NCBI GenBank assembly: GCA_964449845.1
Contig: CAYVES010000020.1
Span: 1-23,877 of the forward strand
DNA: 23,877 nucleotides
Reading direction: 5' to 3'
From: SOKG01 sp964449845
GTDB taxonomy: Bacteria; Chloroflexota; Dehalococcoidia; SZUA-161
Positions 1 through 7,083 of the stretch are shown here, one piece after another; position 1 is the first letter of the stretch, and every line of letters starts with the position of its first letter. The notes beneath the pieces were generated by a model. The model did not search any database, was not told where the DNA came from, and saw only the letters and a program-made list of their open reading frames with translations. The translations under genes and the position numbers were made by a program.

Positions 1-8
1 CGTAGGAC

Positions 9-24
9 GGCCGACCTGTCGGCC
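9..24. repeat. short perfect inverted repeat
   Basis: GGCCGAC and GTCGGCC form perfect 7-bp arms around a 2-nt CT centre. No T-tract follows on either strand, so it is not an intrinsic terminator as it stands. It lies next to a larger palindromic repeat and may belong to the same repeat-rich gap. No partial gene entering from the left edge could be recognised. Confidence 0.4.
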
Positions 25-32
25 TCGAACCA

Positions 33-112
33 TGAACGGCCCTTCGACAGGCCTGTCCTGAGCCCTGGCCTTGGCCAGGCCCAAGGCTTGCCGAAGCGCT
101 CAGGGCGAACGG
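33..112. repeat. REP-like dispersed palindromic element
   Basis: The stretch begins with a CCCTTCGACAGG-type segment and ends with CTCAGGGCGAACGG. A central perfect dyad, CCTGGCC-TT-GGCCAGG, lies at 64-79. The TTCGACA and CTCAGGGCGAACGG words are typical of intergenic palindromic repeats seen in many environmental bacterial genomes, including Chloroflexota; that comparison is from memory. There is no coding signal on either strand. It sits beyond the 3' end of the leftward DUF2851 gene. Confidence 0.55.
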
Positions 113-170
113 AAGAAGACCTATTTTCGAAGCAAGCAGATTCCATTCTGGACTACACCAGAACGCTGTC

Positions 171-188
171 TTACCAGTGTACTGGTAA
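171..188. repeat. perfect dyad past DUF2851 gene stop
   Basis: TTACCAGT-GT-ACTGGTAA has 8-bp perfect arms. It lies 6 bp past the stop of the leftward gene, where a terminator would be expected, but no run of U follows in that direction. The 13-mer TACCAGTGTACTG inside it recurs at 19642-19654, in another intergenic gap, so it may be a small repeat or a shared protein-binding site. Confidence 0.45.
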
Positions 189-194
189 AAGATT

Positions 195-1517
195 TCAAAG
201 CCTCTGACCAGCAAGCGACCCGGAGAGCAACCTCTGGGCTACGGGACAACTGGAACACTCCCGGTGACGGCAAAATGTTTTGTACAGATGGATAAGCCCC
301 TGTTGACGCCGCGCCGAATCTACCAAATCACAGGCACCTGTGCCCATCAGAAGCCCTGCCAGCTCACGCGTTATACCGTTCTCTCCTGCCTTGGGATAGC
401 TTCCGTAGAGCGCCGACACCCGCTCCGCCAGGTTTCCCTGCAGGTTGGCCCTGGCCCAGGCGAAGGCGAAGGGCAAGATGATATTGATCACGATCTCCCT
501 TGCCCTCCCCTGCCCTATTAGACTGTGCTCGCTATCGAAACAGAGAGCAGTGGTGCTGACCATAAAGCCAGCCTCAAGGTGCCCCTTCATACCTAAGGAA
601 GCCTCTCTTACCAGCTTCAGAACCCCTTCGAAGAGCCCTGTCTCCATAAAACGGGCAAGCAGATGGGCGGCACCTACGAGGCGGCGGGCGGGGTGGTTCT
701 TGGGACGCACCCTAAAGACATGCCAGCAGCAAGAACTCATTGTCTCCCTATCCCCCAGGCAATCCCAGATTCGCCCCAGTTCCCCGCTACCATCCCCAGG
801 CAAAAACCCCGCCTTCCCTAGAAGCAGCGCCTTGAGCAGCAGAACCTGCTCCTGGGAACATTTGCCGCGGCAAAGGTCCTCCAGAACCGCTAGCGGCAGA
901 CGGCAAGCCAGTTCCTCGAACGAATCCTTGTTCTTGCTATAGCCTAAGGCACCCATTATGCCTTGATACAGCACCTGCGATGGTGGCTCCATGCCCATTC
1001 TAGACTCAAAATGGTCTGCCTTAAGCCGAAATCGCTCCTCCCCAGCTTCATCCAACACTCTGCCCATCTCGCTATCACCTAGCCGTTGCCTAGCATTGCA
1101 GCACGGTTCGCTGGGCACGATGGGTAGATCAGCCCAGTAGCGAACATCATCCACTGAACCTTTGAGACACCCGCGCAGACTCAATGTGGGCACCGTCTTC
1201 CCATTCTGAAGCGCCACTGCCTCATCCCCTTCCCAAACCACATGAAGGATCACCTCATTGTAATTGGGATCACGATGGTGACCATGACCTTTCCAGTCAC
1301 TCGCCTTTGAGTGAAGCTCTATATCTCCGGTCAACACTCCACCGCCGTCAGTAGCTATGATGGCACCCACAAAATCAGGGCCTCTATCATTGTTCTCCCT
1401 TCCCAGGTAGACTACCTGCACCCTCTCCCCAGACTCAGTGACCAGCTTTCCCGCCTCCACCAGTTGCCTTTTCCAGATCTGGACGAGAAGGCGCTCACCT
1501 ACTTCCACCTTGCTCAT
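195..1517 (-). CDS. DUF2851 family protein
   Basis: A 440-aa protein of unknown function that I recognise as DUF2851. The family pattern is visible: GPDF at about 46-49, then GDIELHSKASDW at about 64-75, then a His-rich HGHHRDPNYN segment and VILHVVW. The C terminus carries HLYKTFCRHRECSSCP, with Cys416, Cys421 and Cys424; Cys139-Cys140 lie further up. This cluster could bind metal or an Fe-S centre (inference). The PDF followed by GDIELH-x-K loosely recalls PD-(D/E)XK nuclease folds, but I cannot prove that. I chose the ATG at 1517 over an ATG 36 bp upstream because AAAGGAG lies just before it. The XRE gene lies 67 bp upstream on the same strand and may be co-transcribed. Confidence 0.8.
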   Translation of the reverse strand: MSKVEVGERLLVQIWKRQLVEAGKLVTESGERVQVVYLGRENNDRGPDFVGAIIATDGGGVLTGDIELHSKASDWKGHGHHRDPNYNEVILHVVWEGDEAVALQNGKTVPTLSLRGCLKGSVDDVRYWADLPIVPSEPCCNARQRLGDSEMGRVLDEAGEERFRLKADHFESRMGMEPPSQVLYQGIMGALGYSKNKDSFEELACRLPLAVLEDLCRGKCSQEQVLLLKALLLGKAGFLPGDGSGELGRIWDCLGDRETMSSCCWHVFRVRPKNHPARRLVGAAHLLARFMETGLFEGVLKLVREASLGMKGHLEAGFMVSTTALCFDSEHSLIGQGRAREIVINIILPFAFAWARANLQGNLAERVSALYGSYPKAGENGITRELAGLLMGTGACDLVDSARRQQGLIHLYKTFCRHRECSSCPVAQRLLSGSLAGQRL

Positions 1518-1584
1518 GGGCTCCTTTCTGCACCTTCGATCAAACTGCGGCAAGAGGTTATTCCATCCCGGGTCGAGACCACTT

Positions 1585-1821
1585 TCAGGCCCGATTCTCT
1601 CGACGCACCCGATATTTGAAGCCAGAACGCTCGGCTATGATGGAAAGCACGGTGCTGGAAGTGCCACGTGGGCTGTACATCCCGGTTTCCCACTCGCTGA
1701 TCGTCTGTTGACGTGTCCCAAGTTCCTCTGCCAGCTCCTGCTGAGTCATACCCAAATGACTCCTCAGCTCCCGCACACGCTCGCTGTTCCACTGGATTGA
1801 CTTTTTTTGGTGCGGTTTCAT
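1585..1821 (-). CDS. XRE-family transcriptional regulator
   Basis: A 78-aa single-domain DNA-binding protein. The Cro/C1-type helix-turn-helix covers about residues 13-62, with MTQQELAEELGTRQQTISEW as helices 2 and 3, followed by a short basic tail (KYRVRRENRA). There is no second ligand or peptidase domain. The ATG at 1821 has no Shine-Dalgarno sequence and lies 6 bp past a good -10 box, so translation is predicted to be leaderless. A perfect palindrome between the -35 and -10 boxes suggests that it represses itself. It lies just upstream of the DUF2851 gene and probably drives or controls that pair. No toxin-like partner was recognised beside it. Confidence 0.85.
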   Translation of the reverse strand: MKPHQKKSIQWNSERVRELRSHLGMTQQELAEELGTRQQTISEWETGMYSPRGTSSTVLSIIAERSGFKYRVRRENRA

Positions 1822-1827
1822 GACATT

Positions 1828-1856
1828 ATTTTACACGGTTTCGTGTAAAACGTCAA
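1828..1856 (-). promoter_or_regulatory. XRE gene promoter with operator in spacer
   Basis: Reading leftward, TTGACG (1851-1856), a 17-bp spacer and TAAAAT (1828-1833) form a good sigma70-type promoter. The perfect dyad TTTTACACG-4-CGTGTAAAA (1829-1850) fills the spacer and overlaps the -10 box. A bound dimer there would block RNA polymerase. Only six bases separate the -10 box from the ATG, which places the start of transcription at the A of the start codon. Confidence 0.75.
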
Positions 1857-1890
1857 TGCCCGGTCAGGGAAATTTGCCCGCCGAAAACCT

Positions 1891-2113
1891 CAGTCCGAAG
1901 GTCGAAATGTTAGGACTAAACTGCTCCGATTTGTCCAATTGACCAAAATGGGCCAAAGATGATTCGGACTGCGAACTGTTCATCCATAAACAGTCCGCGT
2001 CTCCCAACGCAGCGGCCCGCAGCGGGCCCCCGGATGTGCGTTTGATTTACGGACTGTTGACAGTCCTAAAGGTTTGTGGTATAATTCTAAGAAAGGACTG
2101 AACAGTACAGTCC
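1891..2113 (+). promoter_or_regulatory. consensus promoter within GGACTG operator array
   Basis: TTGACA (2057-2062), exactly 17 bp, then TATAAT (2080-2085) is a full-consensus sigma70 promoter for the gene at 2141. GGACTGT-TG-ACAGTCC (2051-2066) overlaps the -35 box. GGACTG (2095-2100) and CAGTCC (2108-2113) flank the region just after the predicted start near 2092. Upstream, GGACTG (1966-1971) faces CAGTCC (1991-1996), and CAGTCCGAA (1891-1899) is a perfect 9-bp complement of 1963-1971. The pattern fits strong repression, possibly with looping, by an unidentified dimeric repressor. GGCCCGC-A-GCGGGCC at 2014-2028 is a further GC-rich dyad. Confidence 0.75.
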
Positions 2114-2140
2114 CAAAATAATAAGTCCAGAGGAAATACT

Positions 2141-2818
2141 ATGGCTGCTAGAGATCGTGAACTAGAGGGTCGAGGTCTTATCCCACCCTACGGCCCGACC
2201 AGGGGAACGCTCCAGTCCCTGCAACTACTGCGTAGAACAACTCCGCCCAGAATCGATAGCGATTTCCTTCGACTTAATAAGATCGCGCCCGGGAACGAAT
2301 ACAAGGTGGTGGGCGCGTTACGGTTCCTGGGACTAATAGATGATGAGGGCAGGCCCACAGACGATAGCCGCTTGCTGAAAACCAAGGGCGCCACTTATAC
2401 CTTGGCCCTGCAAGATATAGTCCGAAATGCCTACTCAGGGTTGTTCCACGGGGTGAGGCTAAAAGAGATAACCAGAGAGGGAATCTACAACTACTTTGTC
2501 ACTGAGGGCGGACTGGGGGCCGAGATGGCAACCAAAGCTACCCGCTTCCTCATTCGGCTATGCCGGCTCGCCGAGATCGATATTGCACCCGACGCAGCAC
2601 AGCCGACCCCGCGTGGCAAGAGGAGAGCTCGCTCGCAACGGCAGGTTTATCGCCAGGCACAGACGGCGCCTGCACCTGGAGACAACGGCCAGACAGTCCT
2701 TCCCCCCTTCCCCTTTGTCCTCGCCCTGACTCCAGAAACGGCGGAAATGGATACCGACCAACTGGCTGACCTCTTCCGCAAACTGAGAACCGCCCTCGAA
2801 CAGTCCCTTACCAGTTAA
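2141..2818 (+). CDS. DUF5343-like protein
   Basis: A 225-aa protein resembling DUF5343: LIPPYGPTRGTLQSLQLLRR, then PRIDSDFLRLNKIAPGNEYKVV, then GALRFLGLIDDEGRPTDDSR (residues about 13-88). A middle helical part follows (about 89-145), then a basic Pro/Arg-rich linker (about 150-185) and a C-terminal FVLALTPETAEMDTDQLADL segment. The function of this family is not established; the N-terminal half could be a winged-helix fold (inference). AGAGGA lies six bases before the ATG. Expression is probably under tight control because of the operator array upstream. dprA follows after 54 bp but has its own possible promoter. Confidence 0.6.
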   Translation: MAARDRELEGRGLIPPYGPTRGTLQSLQLLRRTTPPRIDSDFLRLNKIAPGNEYKVVGALRFLGLIDDEGRPTDDSRLLKTKGATYTLALQDIVRNAYSGLFHGVRLKEITREGIYNYFVTEGGLGAEMATKATRFLIRLCRLAEIDIAPDAAQPTPRGKRRARSQRQVYRQAQTAPAPGDNGQTVLPPFPFVLALTPETAEMDTDQLADLFRKLRTALEQSLTS

Positions 2819-2824
2819 CGCTGA

Positions 2825-2854
2825 TTGCCTTCCTCGCCGAGGGTATGCTACAAT
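2825..2854 (+). promoter_or_regulatory. possible dprA promoter
   Basis: TTGCCT (2825-2830), an 18-bp spacer and TACAAT (2849-2854) lie just upstream of dprA. The -10 box matches 5 of 6 and the -35 box 4 of 6 consensus bases. The expected start near 2861 leaves a short leader containing GGGTGAG before the ATG at 2873. Confidence 0.4.
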
Positions 2855-2872
2855 GTCTCAGCTACGGGTGAG

Positions 2873-3958
2873 ATGTCAGACCTAAAATACTGGGTAGGGT
2901 TCAACCGAATACCAGGCATCGGTCGCGCCAAGTTCTCCCAACTTGAGACTTATTTTGGCAGTCTCGAGCGGGCTTGGCATGCTGGAGCTTCAGACCTCAG
3001 ATCAGCAGGACTGGACAGCAGATCGATCGAGTCCATCGTCGCCTCACGTCCCAAGATATCCCTCGACGCTGAGCTAGAGATGCTGGAGCGATACCGGGTC
3101 AAAGCGCTCACCTGGAATGACCCCACGTTCCCCACCAGACTGAAGGAGATCTACGATGTCCCTCCCCTGCTCTATGTCAGGGGGACTCTTGCCCCAGAGG
3201 ACGAGTGGGCAATAGCAGTAGTCGGCACGCGGCGGGCCACAATATATGGGCGAGAGGTAACCGAGCGCCTGGTGGCCGACTTGGCACACAATCGAATCAC
3301 TATCGTCAGCGGCCTGGCCCGGGGGATCGACTCTTTGGCCCACCGCGCTGCCATGGACGCCGGGGGCCGCACCATCGCCATCTTTGCCTGTGGTCTCGAT
3401 CTGGTCTACCCGGCGGAGAACGCTAAGATGGCGCAGGCGATCATGGAGCAAGGAGCGCTGATTAGCGAGTACCCCCTGGGAACCAGACCCAAGGCGGAGA
3501 ACTTCCCCCGGCGCAATCGAATCATGTCCGGACTGAGCCTCGGGGTAGTGGTCACCGAGGCCGGTGAAGGCAGCGGGGCCCTGATCACAGCAAACCTCGC
3601 CCTGGAGCAGAACCGGGAGGTATTCGCTGTCCCAGGAAGCATCCTGTCACCAGCGAGCCGCGGCACTAACCGCCTGATCCAAGATGGAGCCAAGCTGGTA
3701 AGGAACGCTCAGGATATCCTGGAAGAATTAAACCTGACCATGATCCCGCAGCAGCTAGAGATGAGAGAACTCGTCACAGCAGACGAGACCGAGTCGCTGC
3801 TTCTCAGGCATCTCCGCCACGAGCCGACTCATATCGACGAGGTCTGCCGCCGCTCGCGTCTCCCCATCTCCACCGTTTCCAGCACCCTGGCCATGATGGA
3901 GCTCAAGGGAATGGTACGCCAGCTAGGAGGTATGAACTACACCCTTGCCCACGCGTAG
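2873..3958 (+). CDS. dprA: DNA processing protein DprA
   Basis: A 361-aa DprA/Smf, the cytoplasmic protein that binds incoming single-stranded DNA and loads RecA in natural transformation. Residues 1-60 hold a SAM/HhH-like N-terminal region (NRIPGIGRAKFSQLE). The Rossmann-fold DprA domain covers about 112-287, with VVGTRRATIYGRE, SGLARGIDSLAHRAA, FPRRNRIMSGLS and VFAVPGSI. A winged helix (about 305-357, THIDEVCRRSRLPISTVSS) is at the C terminus. I chose the ATG at 2873 over an ATG 48 bp upstream because family proteins begin near SDLKYWVGFNRIPGIG and GGGTGAG precedes it. Placement before topA and xer matches the dprA-topA-xerC order known in Firmicutes, although two small genes are interposed here. 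Confidence 0.93.
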   Translation: MSDLKYWVGFNRIPGIGRAKFSQLETYFGSLERAWHAGASDLRSAGLDSRSIESIVASRPKISLDAELEMLERYRVKALTWNDPTFPTRLKEIYDVPPLLYVRGTLAPEDEWAIAVVGTRRATIYGREVTERLVADLAHNRITIVSGLARGIDSLAHRAAMDAGGRTIAIFACGLDLVYPAENAKMAQAIMEQGALISEYPLGTRPKAENFPRRNRIMSGLSLGVVVTEAGEGSGALITANLALEQNREVFAVPGSILSPASRGTNRLIQDGAKLVRNAQDILEELNLTMIPQQLEMRELVTADETESLLLRHLRHEPTHIDEVCRRSRLPISTVSSTLAMMELKGMVRQLGGMNYTLAHA

Positions 3959-3990
3959 TCTACTTGTCCCTTGTCCGTGAGTGCTCTGTT

Positions 3991-4491
3991 CTACCCCCGA
4001 GAGCTGGTACTTGGCACGCGGCCACAGCGCGCACATTCCAGGTACTCAATCCCCCGCGGATTCACCTTGGAAAAGCCTGCCTTGATCGGCTGCTGACATA
4101 CATTACAGTAGGCAGTGTAGACGCTGTCTGGCCCTCCTTCGCCCCCGTTCGATACCCCTGACGCCGATTTGGCAAAGTCGACCACAAGCTCACTGCTGCA
4201 ACTCGGGCATCTAACCTGGGCTAATCTCCAAGGTGGAGGGTTTGGAACCTGAACAGGAAATCCCGTCCTACAATGGGAGCAATTAACCTGCCATACCGTC
4301 GGCGCACGCTTGGTCGCTTCAGCCATAGCGTAGACCCCCAAAGCGGCCAGACCAGCCAGTGAGATAATCCCCAGGAACTTTCCCCAGTCTCCAGTATCAC
4401 CGGTCCTATCCTCATATTCGCGCTTGCGCCGGTCTAACACTCGCCTCTCGTCAATACTGAGGGGGATATGCCGCTGTCGAGGTTGTGTCAT
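3991..4491 (-). CDS. membrane-anchored zinc-ribbon protein
   Basis: A 166-aa protein that I cannot assign to a named family. Residues 1-35 are hydrophilic and charged, 39-57 form one transmembrane segment (FLGIISLAGLAALGVYAMA), and the rest carries four CxxC pairs: 71-74 (CSHC), 95-98 (CPSC), 129-132 (CNVC) and 153-156 (CARC). This fits two zinc ribbons behind a single membrane anchor. The acidic/basic N-terminal part suggests it is on the cytoplasmic side, but topology is not certain. GGGTGA lies just before the ATG. It is divergent from the 64-aa gene at 4657 and convergent with dprA. It might be a membrane-bound sensor or assembly factor (inference). Confidence 0.7.
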   Translation of the reverse strand: MTQPRQRHIPLSIDERRVLDRRKREYEDRTGDTGDWGKFLGIISLAGLAALGVYAMAEATKRAPTVWQVNCSHCRTGFPVQVPNPPPWRLAQVRCPSCSSELVVDFAKSASGVSNGGEGGPDSVYTAYCNVCQQPIKAGFSKVNPRGIEYLECARCGRVPSTSSRG

Positions 4492-4514
4492 CGGTCACCC
4501 GCGTTTGATTTATC

Positions 4515-4557
4515 GTTGATATATCAACTATTTATCATCATTTGCCCTCTTTGTCAA
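4515..4557 (-). promoter_or_regulatory. -35 box and palindromic operator, zinc-ribbon gene
   Basis: Reading leftward, TTGACA (4552-4557) is a perfect -35 box. A weak -10 candidate, TAAATA (4529-4534), follows after 17 bp. The perfect 14-bp palindrome GTTGATATATCAAC (4515-4528) starts directly after it and would cover the transcription start. The arrangement suggests a repressor site, though the weak -10 box lowers confidence. Confidence 0.45.
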
Positions 4558-4599
4558 GCCCCCATTTCATATTGACAAAAAGCAACAAAGGGGCTTGAC
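4553..4599. repeat. inverted repeat between divergent genes
   Basis: GTCAAGCCCC (4553-4562) and GGGGCTTGAC (4590-4599) are perfect 10-bp arms separated by 27 bp, lying between the divergent genes at 4491 and 4657. Each arm includes a TTGAC -35-like core facing outward, so the repeat may be two divergent promoter elements or a symmetric regulator site. Confidence 0.45.
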
Positions 4600-4656
4600 C
4601 AATCCCCATCTTGCCTATAGCCTATGCACAATTACTTGAAGATAGGAGGACATGCC

Positions 4657-4851
4657 ATGAAGTATTTCCTGAAGGTGACAGATTGGAAATGGGTACCAGG
4701 TAGCGACAAAGAGATGATGTATAAGGATGATAAGGACGAGTGGTTCGTGGGTCCACCAAGCAATGTCGTTATTGGAAAGCTTATTGTAGTTGAAATCACT
4801 GATAAACCTTTAAGCGATGGTTATCATCACATTGTTAAATTTGGTGGATAA
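4657..4851 (+). CDS. small hypothetical protein, 64 aa
   Basis: Not recognised. The product is 64 aa beginning MKYFLKVTDWKWVPGSDKE, rich in Lys, Asp and aromatic residues, with no membrane segment or Cys. The pattern of alternating polar and hydrophobic residues (VVIGKLIVVEITD) suggests a small beta-rich fold. The ATG at 4657 is preceded by a full AGGAGG (4644-4649) at 7 nt, which makes it a convincing gene; an in-frame ATG 33 bp upstream lacks such a site. It is visibly more AT-rich than the neighbouring genes, which could mark acquired DNA. It lies between dprA and topA, where related gene orders usually have nothing. Confidence 0.65.
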   Translation: MKYFLKVTDWKWVPGSDKEMMYKDDKDEWFVGPPSNVVIGKLIVVEITDKPLSDGYHHIVKFGG

Positions 4852-4917
4852 ATCAATGAAACAACCAAGATTCAGTAGAACCGCCTATGCCCAGGTATGG
4901 ATGAACATGCTCAATAG

Positions 4918-4926
4918 TGTTATGAT
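4918..4926 (+). promoter_or_regulatory. possible extended -10 promoter for topA
   Basis: TGT followed by TATGAT (4921-4926) forms an extended -10 element. No good -35 box lies 17 bp upstream, which is common for extended -10 promoters. Transcription would begin near 4933 and give a leader of about 60 nt ahead of topA. Confidence 0.35.
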
Positions 4927-4995
4927 ACATTAGATTCTGCATAGATGAACGTGAAGCGGAGCAGAAGCAGGCCACCACGTAGGAGCTGATTAGCA

Positions 4996-7080
4996 ATGTC
5001 CAAGAATCTAGTTGTTGTCGAGTCCCCTGCCAAGGCAAGAACCCTGAGCCAGTTCCTGGGAAAAGACTACACAGTAAAGGCATCACTGGGTCATGTACGC
5101 GACTTGCCACAGAAGGAGCTAGGGGTGGATGTGGATAACGACTTCTCTCCAAAGTATGTTGTTCTGAGTAAGAAGAGGAAGGTAGTGAGTGAGATAAAAG
5201 GTGAGGCGGCGGAAGCAGCAGCCGTCTATCTGGCTACAGACCCTGATCGCGAAGGAGAAGCCATATCCTGGCACATAGTTCAGGCAGCGAAGCTGCACAA
5301 AGTGCCCCTCAAGCGGGTAGTGTTTCACGAGATAACCAAGGAGGCTATCTCCAGCGCCTTCCGCCACCCTCGGCCCATAGACCTGAGGCTGGTAGATGCT
5401 CAGCAAGCGCGGCGAATCCTGGATAGACTGGTAGGCTATAAGTTGAGCCCTCTACTCTGGAAAAGAGTGGGGCCAGGGCTTTCCGCAGGAAGAGTACAGT
5501 CAGTAGCACTCAAGCTGATCGTTGACCGCGAGGCCGAGATATCGGGCTTTGTCTCCGTGGAGTACTGGTCAATTGAAGCTGAGCTAGCGAAGGAGAGAGA
5601 TAGGTCGCCGAGCTTCAGGGCGGGGCTTGTGGGCTTGCTCGGCGGCGGTAAGATCACACTCAGGGACAAAGAGCAGACCCAGGGGCTGATAGCCGAACTC
5701 GAGAGCGCAAGCTATACCGTGTCCGCGGTGCAACAGAAGAGAGGAGCTCGCCAGCCAGCGCCGCCATTCATCACCAGCACCCTGCAGCAGGAGGCATGGC
5801 GAAAACTCAGGTTCAGTGCCAGGCAAACCATGGCCATCGCCCAGCAGCTCTACGAGGGCTTGCCTTTGGGCAAGAAGGGCTCTGTGGGGCTGATCACCTA
5901 TATGCGCACCGATTCCACCCGGGTTTCGTCATCCGCGATCTCAGACGCCCGGTCATATATTGAACAGAAGTACGGCGCCGATTTTCTGCCCCCGACACCA
6001 CGCCGCTTCACCAGAAAGGTGAAAGGCGCCCAGGAGGCCCACGAGGCGATACGCCCTACTTCTATACAAAGAGAGCCAGCACAGATCGCGCCTTACCTTA
6101 CCAAAGAGCAGCTAAGGCTTTATACGCTTATCTGGCAACGGATGCTCTCCAGCCAAATGGCAGCAGCCCAAATCGACACTACCACTGTGGACATAGAAGC
6201 AAAGTGCAACAACAATAAGGGATACCTGTTCAGAGCCAGAAGATCGGTGATAGCCTTCCCCGGGTTCCTCACCCTCTACCAGGAAGGCAGAGACGATGTT
6301 GAGGAGGAAAATGGAAAGGGTCCTCCTCCCAAGCTCGCCAAGGGCGAACAGCTCAAGCTCCTGAAGCTCTTCCCAGAGCAGCATTTCACCCAGCCCCCAC
6401 CCCGCTATACTGAGGCCACGCTGGTCAAGACACTCGAGGAGCTGGGCATAGGGCGCCCCAGCACCTACGCCCCCATCCTATCTCTGATCCAGGAGCGCGG
6501 TTATGTAGAGCGGCGCAACGGGAAGTTAGCGCCCGCCAAAGTCGGCGTCATCGTCGCCGGCCTGCTCAGCGAGCACTTCGCCGATATCGTCAATGTTGGC
6601 TTCACCGCCCAAATGGAGGAGAAGCTGGACCAAATCGCCAGTGGTCAACTCGAGTGGGTTCCCATGCTGCGGGAGTTCTACTACCCCTTCGAGGAACTGG
6701 TGGTTAGAGCGACTTCGGCTATCCCCAAAGTCACTGAACCCACCGACGAGATCTGTGAGCTCTGCGGACGGCCCATGGTGATAAAATGGGGACGGAGAGG
6801 ACCGTTCATCTCCTGTAGCGGTTTCCCCCAGTGCAAGAACGCCAAGCCGATACAGGTTACCATAGGTGTCAGTTGCCCCAGATGTGGTGCTGAACTGGTG
6901 GAGAGGAGAAGCAAGAAAGGACGGCTCTTCTACGGCTGTTCCCGGTTCCCCAAGTGTAATTTCGCTTCATGGGACAAGCCGCTGCCACAGCCTTGCCCCC
7001 AATGTCAGGGACTGTTGACCCTGTCAAAGAAAGGAGTGGCCAAGTGCACCCAATGCGACTATGAGGAAGACGAGGGGTAG
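4996..7080 (+). CDS. topA: DNA topoisomerase I
   Basis: A 694-aa type IA topoisomerase that relaxes negative supercoils through a 5'-phosphotyrosine link. The Toprim domain is at 1-115, with Glu9 in VVESPAKA and the acidic triad in TDPDREGEA (Asp82, Asp84, Glu86). The catalytic Tyr302 lies in GLITYMRTDSTR. EAHEAIRPT and GIGRPSTYAPI are further family motifs. The C terminus holds three four-Cys zinc ribbons: Cys587/590/607/613, Cys627/630/648/654, and Cys667/670/684/687. Length is normal for the family. AGGAG lies about 10 nt before the ATG. The recombinase gene begins 3 bp after its stop, so the two are surely co-transcribed. Confidence 0.97.
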   Translation: MSKNLVVVESPAKARTLSQFLGKDYTVKASLGHVRDLPQKELGVDVDNDFSPKYVVLSKKRKVVSEIKGEAAEAAAVYLATDPDREGEAISWHIVQAAKLHKVPLKRVVFHEITKEAISSAFRHPRPIDLRLVDAQQARRILDRLVGYKLSPLLWKRVGPGLSAGRVQSVALKLIVDREAEISGFVSVEYWSIEAELAKERDRSPSFRAGLVGLLGGGKITLRDKEQTQGLIAELESASYTVSAVQQKRGARQPAPPFITSTLQQEAWRKLRFSARQTMAIAQQLYEGLPLGKKGSVGLITYMRTDSTRVSSSAISDARSYIEQKYGADFLPPTPRRFTRKVKGAQEAHEAIRPTSIQREPAQIAPYLTKEQLRLYTLIWQRMLSSQMAAAQIDTTTVDIEAKCNNNKGYLFRARRSVIAFPGFLTLYQEGRDDVEEENGKGPPPKLAKGEQLKLLKLFPEQHFTQPPPRYTEATLVKTLEELGIGRPSTYAPILSLIQERGYVERRNGKLAPAKVGVIVAGLLSEHFADIVNVGFTAQMEEKLDQIASGQLEWVPMLREFYYPFEELVVRATSAIPKVTEPTDEICELCGRPMVIKWGRRGPFISCSGFPQCKNAKPIQVTIGVSCPRCGAELVERRSKKGRLFYGCSRFPKCNFASWDKPLPQPCPQCQGLLTLSKKGVAKCTQCDYEEDEG

Positions 7081-7083
7081 AAG

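Noticed and set aside
445..942. 165-aa rightward open frame opposite the DUF2851 gene
   Set aside because: Low-complexity Ser/Pro/Arg composition typical of an antisense frame; the leftward protein is a recognisable family.
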